Virus record (IMG/VR): IMGVR_UViG_3300043570_002292 | Location: 1-33,515 of that record | DNA: 33,515 nucleotides | Source: a virus | Direction: 5' to 3' (one strand) | Part shown: one piece after another, positions 19,966-28,700 of the stretch | How the letters are laid out: the number at the start of each line of letters is the position of its first letter | Position numbering within the stretch: position 1 is the first letter of the stretch | The notes under the pieces: generated by a model | What the model was told of the DNA's origin: nothing | Database searches by the model: none | The model's input: the letters and a program-made list of their open reading frames with translations, nothing else | Translations under genes and position numbers: made by a program

Positions 19966-22797
19966 ATGGATACGCTGACATTTCTGCAGCGCGTACTCCC
20001 GTCCGATGGATTCTACGTCACGACGGTCATCAACAACGACCAACCGCCACGGCAGGGATTTTTCGGTACGGTAGACGAGCTTGCTAAAGCAATCACGGGG
20101 CTGGATAAAAGGGGTGACAACACATATTACGCAGTCTCGACCTTTGCCCAAAAGGGCAAGCGACGACAGGACAACGTCCTGCTTACCAAGGTTCTATTCC
20201 TCGACGTAGATTGCGGAGAGACCAAGCCCTACCCGGACTGGAAGGCAGGGCTCAAGGCGCTGGCCACGTTCGTGCAGACCACAGGGCTCCCCAAGCCCGT
20301 GGTGGTGTTCTCCGGTAACGGACTGCATGTGTACTGGGTGCTGGCCGAGGCGCTGCCTCCTGAGGATTGGCGGCCACTGGCCGAGGGGCTGAAGGCCAAG
20401 GCCAAGGAGCATGACTTTCGTGTGGATTTTGCGATCACCACGGACAGCGCTCGCATCCTGCGCCCAATCGGGACGCACAATCCCAAGAACGGCAACGAGG
20501 TCAAGCTGCTGATCAATGGCCCAGATGTACCCGCTGAGGCGATGCGTGAGCGGTTGATAACAAAGACAAACAAGACAAGCTCAACACCCGTCAGCAAGTT
20601 GTCACAAGCTCTCGCTGTACCGAGCACGCTCCCGGCGGCAAATGCCACGGTCGTAGCTACCCGCTGCCAGCAGATTGCATGGGCCACACAACACCAGTCA
20701 GAAGTTTCCGAGCCGCTCTGGTATGACCTGATCGGCGTGGCCGCGTACTGCGAAGACCCGGATCAGACGGCCATCTCGTGGAGCGAGGGCCACCCACAGT
20801 TTGATGCCAGCCAGACGTTACAGAAGCTCTCGCGCTGGAAGGCTGCAACCACAGGGCCAACAACCTGTGCCAAGTTTGAGACCGACAGGCCGAACGGCTG
20901 CAAGGGTTGCAAGTTCAAGGACAAGATCGGAACCCCAGCCAGACTCGGCATCCAGTACCAGACAGTTGCTGCAGCACAAGACGCTCCGGACAAGACAGCA
21001 TACGAGATCGACATCCCCGCTCCGTTCAAGCGGACAGCAGACGGGATCAAGATGACCATAGATGAATCGGACATCGACATCTGCAAGTTCGACATCTACC
21101 CCGTGTCGTACGGCAAGGATGAGACACTGGGTTACGAGACAGTGCGATACCACTGGAAGCGGCCACATGTCGGGTGGAAAGAACTTGTCCTGCGTCAAGC
21201 CTACCTCGCTGATGGCAGCCGAGAGTTTGCCGCAGCACTTGGAGATCAGGGCATAGTCCTTAACAGCAAGACGCAAACAGGATACTTTCAGTACATGCTC
21301 AGAGCCTACATGGAAGAACTGCGCCAGAAGCGCACAATGACCAACCTGTACGCCACGATGGGTTGGAAGGAAAATTTTACCCAATTTGTTATCGGGGACA
21401 AAATTCTGCGGCGCGAACTCGACGGCACCGTAACCGAAGAGACCATCACGTTGGCGGCAGGTAGCCAAAAACTCGGCAATGAATTGTACGGTGTTGCTGG
21501 TGATGCTTCCGAGTGGAGTGAGTTCACTTCCATCCTTGAGAGGGCGAATCTTCCAGCGCATATGTTCGCTGTTTGCGTGAGCCTGTCATCCCCGCTCTAC
21601 GCATTCACCGGGCTCAAGGGACTGACCATCTCTCTTTACGGGCCAACAGGTGGTGGTAAGACGCTGGCTCAGTTGTTCATGCAGAGCGTTTGGGGAAACC
21701 CAGAACGCCTGCACTTTGCAGCCAAGTTCACACAGGCATCGTTGTTCAGTCGCATGGGCCTGTATGCCAACATGCCAATGACCATTGACGAAGCCACGAT
21801 GATGGCCGACAAGGACGTAGGTGATTTCCTGTACTGGGTCAGTCAGGGGCGGGACAAGGCCCGCCTTAACCGCAACTCGGAGGAACGTGATGCCAAGACT
21901 TTCGCAATGCCGGTCACGGTTTCGACCAACAAGTCCATGCAGTCCAAACTTATTGCCTCGGGGCTGGATACTGATGCCCAGCTGGCTCGCCTGCTTGAAG
22001 TTAGTGTGGCCCCGAATCCCTTGTTTCTCAAGGACAGTTACGCTGGTCGTAAAATATACGGTTTTGTCAATACGCACTACGGGCACGCGGGACCTGAACT
22101 GATCAAGTATTTCTTGGCGCTTGGCCCAGATGGCGTCAAGGCCATGCTTGCCGAAGCAGAGGAAACATTCAGGAAGAAGTACCGCTGCAAGTTCTCAGGT
22201 GATGAACGCTACATGGAGCAAGCTATTGTGCTAGCTGATCTTGTCGGCAGAATAGCTACAGAACTTGGGCTGATAAAATTCGACTACACCAAGGGCATCG
22301 AGTGGGTGCTGGCTCAGATCGGTTCAATACGTCGCAGCATTGCCGAGCAGAAGACTGACTCGTTCGACATCCTGTCGGAGTACCTGAACGAGTTCACTGA
22401 CAAGTCAGTGGTGGTGATGTTCAACGGGGAGAAGGCCCCGGTCGTAGACAACAGCCGCCTGCCCCGTGGCAGCGTGTTCATCCGGTACGAACTGTTCCGC
22501 AAGAACGTCGGCCAGTACTTCGACCACGGCTCCGTGATGCTGGATCGCACACACTTCAGGCGTTGGCTCTCCAGTCGTGGAGGTGACTACAAGACCTTCA
22601 CGGATGATCTTACTGCCGAGAGTGCAGACGCCACGCCCAAGTCCAAGAAGGCGTACCTGACCAAGGACACGCCCATCAAAACCGGCCAGTCGTACGTCAT
22701 AGGGATCAACCTCAACCACCCGCGAGTGCAGGGTATCCTCGACAAGGCCAACGACGATACCGACAACCTTGCCTACGGGAAGTTGAAGTTGCTCTGA
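19966..22797 (+). CDS. AEP primase - DUF927-type helicase fusion
   Basis: The start is ATG 19966 behind TTGGGGGC. The 943-aa protein primes and unwinds DNA at the fork. Residues 1-190 are an archaeo-eukaryotic primase-type domain: VLFLDVDCG (D80, D82), FSGNGLHVYW (116-125) and TTDSARILRPIGTHNPKN (158-175, with the nucleotide-binding HN). A Cys-containing linker (CAKFETDRPNGCKGCKF) may hold zinc. Residues 370-720 resemble DUF927 superfamily 3/AAA+ helicases, with Walker A GPTGGGKT (559-566) and Walker B MTIDEA (D608-E609). The C-terminal about 200 residues (FRKNVGQYFDHG, HFRRWLSSRGG) look like a winged DNA-binding domain. Its stop abuts the stop of the giant minus-strand gene. Confidence 0.92.
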   Translation: MDTLTFLQRVLPSDGFYVTTVINNDQPPRQGFFGTVDELAKAITGLDKRGDNTYYAVSTFAQKGKRRQDNVLLTKVLFLDVDCGETKPYPDWKAGLKALATFVQTTGLPKPVVVFSGNGLHVYWVLAEALPPEDWRPLAEGLKAKAKEHDFRVDFAITTDSARILRPIGTHNPKNGNEVKLLINGPDVPAEAMRERLITKTNKTSSTPVSKLSQALAVPSTLPAANATVVATRCQQIAWATQHQSEVSEPLWYDLIGVAAYCEDPDQTAISWSEGHPQFDASQTLQKLSRWKAATTGPTTCAKFETDRPNGCKGCKFKDKIGTPARLGIQYQTVAAAQDAPDKTAYEIDIPAPFKRTADGIKMTIDESDIDICKFDIYPVSYGKDETLGYETVRYHWKRPHVGWKELVLRQAYLADGSREFAAALGDQGIVLNSKTQTGYFQYMLRAYMEELRQKRTMTNLYATMGWKENFTQFVIGDKILRRELDGTVTEETITLAAGSQKLGNELYGVAGDASEWSEFTSILERANLPAHMFAVCVSLSSPLYAFTGLKGLTISLYGPTGGGKTLAQLFMQSVWGNPERLHFAAKFTQASLFSRMGLYANMPMTIDEATMMADKDVGDFLYWVSQGRDKARLNRNSEERDAKTFAMPVTVSTNKSMQSKLIASGLDTDAQLARLLEVSVAPNPLFLKDSYAGRKIYGFVNTHYGHAGPELIKYFLALGPDGVKAMLAEAEETFRKKYRCKFSGDERYMEQAIVLADLVGRIATELGLIKFDYTKGIEWVLAQIGSIRRSIAEQKTDSFDILSEYLNEFTDKSVVVMFNGEKAPVVDNSRLPRGSVFIRYELFRKNVGQYFDHGSVMLDRTHFRRWLSSRGGDYKTFTDDLTAESADATPKSKKAYLTKDTPIKTGQSYVIGINLNHPRVQGILDKANDDTDNLAYGKLKLL

Positions 22798-25700
22798 CTA
22801 CTCCCCTTCCATTCCGTCCGGAGCGAGGATGTCCAAGGTACGTTGTGCCTCGGCTCTGGCGGATATCGGGAGGGTACGCAGGAACCTATCTCCAGCAGGA
22901 CGACGGGCTTCGCGAAGCGCACGTTGTGCGTTCTTGGTGAAGTTGGAAATCTCCAGCCCAGTGCCCTCAGTGTCTTCGTTCCACTGCTCAACCAATTCCC
23001 GGACCTCCTGAACTTTCTCGGAGTCCTGAGCCAGCGAAGCAGCAACGTACTTTCCGTAGAACTCAGCAGCAATGTCCTTGCGGTAGTTCGACACGCGGGT
23101 CAACACGGCAATACCCGCGTTTGCGCTGGACGCCGCTTCCGGATAGAAGCCCAGTGCCCGGGCCAGATACGTCCCGGCGTGCAAGTTCTTGCTGACAACG
23201 TAACCCTTCTGGTTGACGATGGTTCCGGTGTCGTAGTACGTCGCGATGTCCGCGCCAGCGCGCAGCATGGTGACCGGTGACGTACGCAGGATCGACGTCA
23301 GCGAAGTCTTGTCCTCGACAACTCCGACAGTCTCCAGACCGTAGCGAGCGACGTCGAACCCCGTGGCAAGAGATTGCTGGATGAACGAACCGACTGGACC
23401 AGTGACCTCCATCAACTCCCGGAAGCCAGAAGTGTTACCGACGAGACCGATGCCGCTACCCGGGACGATATTGCCCAGACCCACGCGATCCGCCACGTTT
23501 CCGGGTGTCAGGTAGTTGAGTGCGCCGCGCAACAAGATGGGCGACAGGCCGGGAACCAGTGCATCGACGGTCTCCGCAATGGTCTTCTCCATGCTGCCAC
23601 GCCAGAGTGCTGACGGCCCCAACCCGAGTCGTTGCGCGATGGTGTCGATGAGGTCGAAGATGTCCTCTGCGAATGGCAAGTTCTTGAGACCGGCAAACAA
23701 AACAAGCAGGCCAAGTGCCAGCAACTTCTGGTCACGAGGCAGTGCCTTGAGCAACTGCACCGTGTTCACCACAAACATCTTGTACATGAAGGCGAACTGG
23801 GCAACGCCACCACGGAAAAGCGCAGGGCGGTTGAACATGGCGTACTCACCGAGCGTGTTCTCGATCATATCGACCGCGAACTTGTCCGCTTCGATGAATG
23901 CCTGCTCGTCGCTTTTGTTAGCGCCCTTGGCCCGGTCGTATGCCATGCGGAACGCAGCCAGACCCGTCGCACGCCTAGCAGCCTGTTCTGTGTAGTTGAA
24001 CATGCCCATGATGGCTCTGGCTCCAGTCTGCGCATAGCCAGAAGTCATGCGACCACGGGCAGATCCAAGCATGGAGTTGGTCAGTGCTGCCTGCATGGTC
24101 CCTTCGGAAACTTCTTTGCGCAGGAAGTCAGCTTCCGCCCGGGTGAGCCCGAGGGCTGCAAGGTTCTGAGCAATGGCCTCCGGCGAGCGCTTGTTTTCCT
24201 CTGTACCCAGCAGCTTGTCCCAGTAAGCCAGATCACTCTGGTTAATCCCTGACGTCTGGCGCAGCGCACGCGTCATTTCGCGGGCTGTACGACCGAGACC
24301 GAACCCGCCACCAAACCCGTTCTTGGGGTTGTACCCGGCCAGTGCCGGGAGCACGTTAAGAGGTAGCGAGAAGTAGTTGAGTATTGCTGTAGCTGGTGAG
24401 AGACCCATGAACGCATAGGTCGTGAAGAGCCGCAGCTTAGAGCCGAGTTCGCCTGAACCGAAATCCGTGAACTCCACACTGCGCTGGGCGTTGAGGAACT
24501 CGATCATCCGCTGGCCGCGATCCTTGTAGAGGTTGGCCTTCTTGGCTGACTCATTTACCACGAATGTAAAGTGGTAGGCTTCAAACTCCTTCCTCGCAGC
24601 ACTACGTTGTGGATCATTGAGCATCGGGTTCTTGATCGCTGCATCTCGCGCAGCCTTGAGCCGGTCGTACTCGGCCTGACTACCAGACCAAAGTTCGTTG
24701 GACTCTTCCGACTTGTCGTAGAGACGGTCGATGAAGTGCTGGTTCTCTTTGCGTGCCACCACGCTGGCCACTGACTCAAGGTGGCCAGAGACATACTTGA
24801 TGGTGTTGGGATCTTCACCCGGGTTGCCGCTGCGCTGCAGCCGCTTGCGGGCACTAGCATCCTGCTGGGTCAAACCAACGACGAGACGTTCACGCTCTGA
24901 AGGATGCAGGGCAATGCTGAACTTGTTGAGCACACGGACAACATCATTCAGGTTGATGGGGCCTGCGTTGTCGTCGGTCTGGCGTGCAGTCTCAGCCACT
25001 ACCTTGAACTTGACCTTCATGACCCCGAACTTGCGGTCGTCCCCCAGCACCTCGGCATCGAACGTGGTATCACCGAAGAGCGTTTCTATTTCCCCAGCAT
25101 AGGCTTCGGCCTCAGACCGGAGTTCCGTCTGGATGAAGATCATCTGGTTGCGATACTGCTGGGAGAGTTCCCGGATATCGCCGGTATTGGGATCCGTTGC
25201 CACGATGCGAACCTGCCACTTGCCGTCTCGGCCCAGCGGGACGTACCCACCAGCAATGCTGTTTGCAGCATAAAGCTCGGCGTTGCGACGGCTAAGTTCA
25301 AACAGCGCCAAGTTCTGGATTGCCTGCTGCATGGAGAACTTTTCCCCCTCGTCGCGACGAATGCGGGAACCAGCCTTCAAGGCTTCAATCCCGTCCACCA
25401 CTGACTTCTGGTCATCAGCCTCAAAGAACGCTTTGGCAAACGGATCGTTGAGATCCGTGTCCAGACCCAGCACCGCTTGGTTGAACTGCGCCATGAACTT
25501 GTTGGCTTCGATCAGGCTCTCGCTACTCTGAATAGTGGTGCCGTCTTCCCGAACTATGGGATTCTCATCACGGATCGTGAGGTAACGGTCTTCGATGCGC
25601 TCAAGGAAAGTCCGGTTCTCGTTGGTCAAGGGACGCCCAAGGAAGCGTGCAGCAATCTGCAAAATGTTGTCACGCTCTGCGCGTGCAGCCGCGTAGTTGG

Positions 25701-28700
25701 CCAGCAGCATGTCAATGGCCGACCGGTCCATGGTGTCACGGACTTCGTTGTACATCTGCCATTCTTTGCTGTTTTCCGTCAAGCCCGGCATTGTCTGCTC
25801 AGAGTAGGTCTTCTCGGCCAGATACGTCGGCGCTTCGATACGCGCCTTGTAGCCTTTAGCCTTGGCCTTCTTCTTGTCCTTGACCTTGGCAAGGTACCGC
25901 TCTGCACGAGTCTTCTCATCACCAGTGGTTCCGAGCACGGCATTCTCGGCTTGGAAGATTTCAGCATCCATCGCAGCCAGTTCAGTATCGCGCTCGCCTT
26001 CAAGACGCGTGCGCTCCTGAGCCGTCATTGTTGCGGGCTCACGCACTGTGTACTTGATGCCACGGCGGAAGTCTTCGATGGTGAACCTGCCCATGGCCTT
26101 GAGGCGGGCAAACACTTCCGGACTGAGTATGGCGCGTCCATCTACGATGCGGATGAGATTCCCGATCTCGCGCAGCTGGTCGTCGGTTAGCGCCCCATGC
26201 TTGGCCCGGGTCGTGGTTCGCAGCATCCGCGAAGTCGTGGCAGTCTGCTCTTCGGTTGCACCACCGCCAAAAGTCCTACCAAGCATTTCGGTAGCCGGAG
26301 TCAGCACCGTTTCCATCATCGCGTTGTATTCGGCACGCAGCTTGGCAGCCCGGTGATTGGTATCACGGACGATCTCGTACAACCGGCGGAAACCACGGTT
26401 TTCACGGGAAGCAAAGTTTATGGTCTGCAGGTTCTCGACAACCGTGTTGTAGAGTTCCTTGAAGTCAATGCCTGCAGCTTTTGCTTTTCGCGTGAACTCC
26501 GAGTAGTTCAAGTCCCGGCGGGGAGCGTTGAGCACGGCATCAGCCACGGACCCATTGAACTGTCCGAACGATTCGCTGTTGATAGCGTAGCGGCCCGAAC
26601 CCATCGGATCCTGCATGCCTTCGTAGTCGCTCATCTCCATAGCCATCTTGGCAGGATCGAAGAACGAGCCGGATGTTCCCCCGTTCTTGACGTACCGGCG
26701 GGCCTGCGCCACGACGTACCGGGCCATGTCGTCATCGAACCGGACACCGATCTTGTTGAGCGCATCCTTGATGCGGCTCCACAGGCGTGCCAGCAGGTTG
26801 TTGTCCAGCGTACCAGCCAGATCCGCGAGGTACTCTTCTGTGGCCACCGTCCTGCTGATGGATTCACCGAGGCTCTTGCGGACAGCCATGGTCATGTCCA
26901 CCCCGGCGCGAACCTTGGCGCTGGAGTTGTAGACCATGTTCATCACGTTGGCTAGCTCACGCTCGCTCATGATTCCCCGGAAGCCGAAGTGGCCGAGGGT
27001 TTCATGGGCAAGGACGAACTTCAGCTGGCGCTCTGTTGCCACGCGATCAGTGAAGATGATGACCTGTCCATCACCGAACGAGTAGCCCACTGCCGATACC
27101 GTGTCGAAGTCGCCCTGCGGACGCGCAGCAACGGCCTGCTCGTAAAGACGGGGGTTCTTGGCTTTGAGGTCTGCGACGTTGGCGTACAGGTGGACGGTCG
27201 GCTTATTGACAAGCTTGCGCAGGAAGTTGGCTACGGCAATACGGATCTTGCCCACTGCCATGGGACCAGTCAGCGGACGCCCATCGTCAAGGAAATTCTT
27301 GCCGAAAGTGTTCCAGCCTTCCAGCGTGCTGCGCAATCTGGGTGGATCCCCCGGACCCGGTTTCCTTTGCTTGTCCCTGATGAGGTTAGCTTCAGCAATA
27401 TTTTCCTGTGTTTTAGCACGGCGAGCCCGATCTTCGGTGTCCGTAGAAGTTTCAGTAGACACGCGCAGGATCTTGTCAATGACCTGAATCTTCGGCTCGC
27501 CTTTGTCGTTGAAGAAGTCCGAGAGTTCCGTTTTTTTATTGACAGCATAGTCCCGCTGGTTCTTTGGAACCTTCGCGTAAAGGTCACGGAGCTTGACAAT
27601 GACTTGCTGGATCTGGTTTGTCGAACTCTCTCCCGTGTTGCCGTTGATGACGCGGATCTGGTTAACCAGTCGCTCGGCTTCACTAGCCCTAGCTTCAATG
27701 ATCTCTGTACGCGCTGGTGCTGCAACGGTTACACCTGCCGCCTGCAGTTCATCACGCAACTGCTTCTGCAGTGTGGGCGCAAGGTTGCTGACCGACAACA
27801 TCCCAGCCTTGACGTACTGAACCGCGCTTTCTGCCGGGAGGCCGATGAGCACCGACCGAATATTCGGTAGCTGCCCCCGTGCTTCTAGGTAAGTAAACCA
27901 CGCTTGCGGACGCTTGTTGGAGTACACCTCCAACCTGCCCAGCGCGTTGACCTCTTCGATCAACCTTTGATCTATGACCTCACGCTGCTGCTCGGTGAAC
28001 GCCGTGTCTTCTACGTATCTACGGGCTTCAAGAACCAGAGGTTTGTTGCCCTTGGACTCGTCGGTCAGGTACGCAAGGTTGACCAGCATCTCTGCATAGT
28101 CAGAGAACGCATCGAGAGTCCCACTTGTTCGCTTGGCCTCGGCACCAGCCACTGCAAACTCAAGCATTTCGACGTTGTCCATCTCCAACGCACCGTCATT
28201 TACGGCGTCGATGATGTTGTCGAGTTCAGGAGCAGTCTTGTTGGACTCAGCCCATGCGGCCTTGGCGGAAGCAGGCAGACTGGCATAACGGACATCATCG
28301 TCCGCAGCTATGTTGTTCCACTTGGTTTCGTCAGACTCCTGCGTCAGATCCTCCTTGGCTTTTTCGGCTTCAGCGGCAAGCTGTTCTTTGGACTTGGCAC
28401 GCGCCAACGCCACAATGCGATCAAACGCTTTTATGGACTTGTCGGACTGCTCCCACCTGTCCTTAAGATCCTGTGACAGGTCTGCATACTGAGGGTCCGT
28501 AGCTTCGGCGTTGTCAGCCCACACTTCCTCGGCGGCTACCGCCGCCTCACCTTTTGGGGCGGGGGGCGCTCCACGCTTTGCTGGTGCAATTTCCAGCGTG
28601 TCAGCAACCGAGGGGCCACGTTCACTGAAGACGGCTACACGCCACGCTTCTTGCTGGGTGTCAGTCAGATCCCCCCACTTACCTTGTTCGCCGGTATTCG

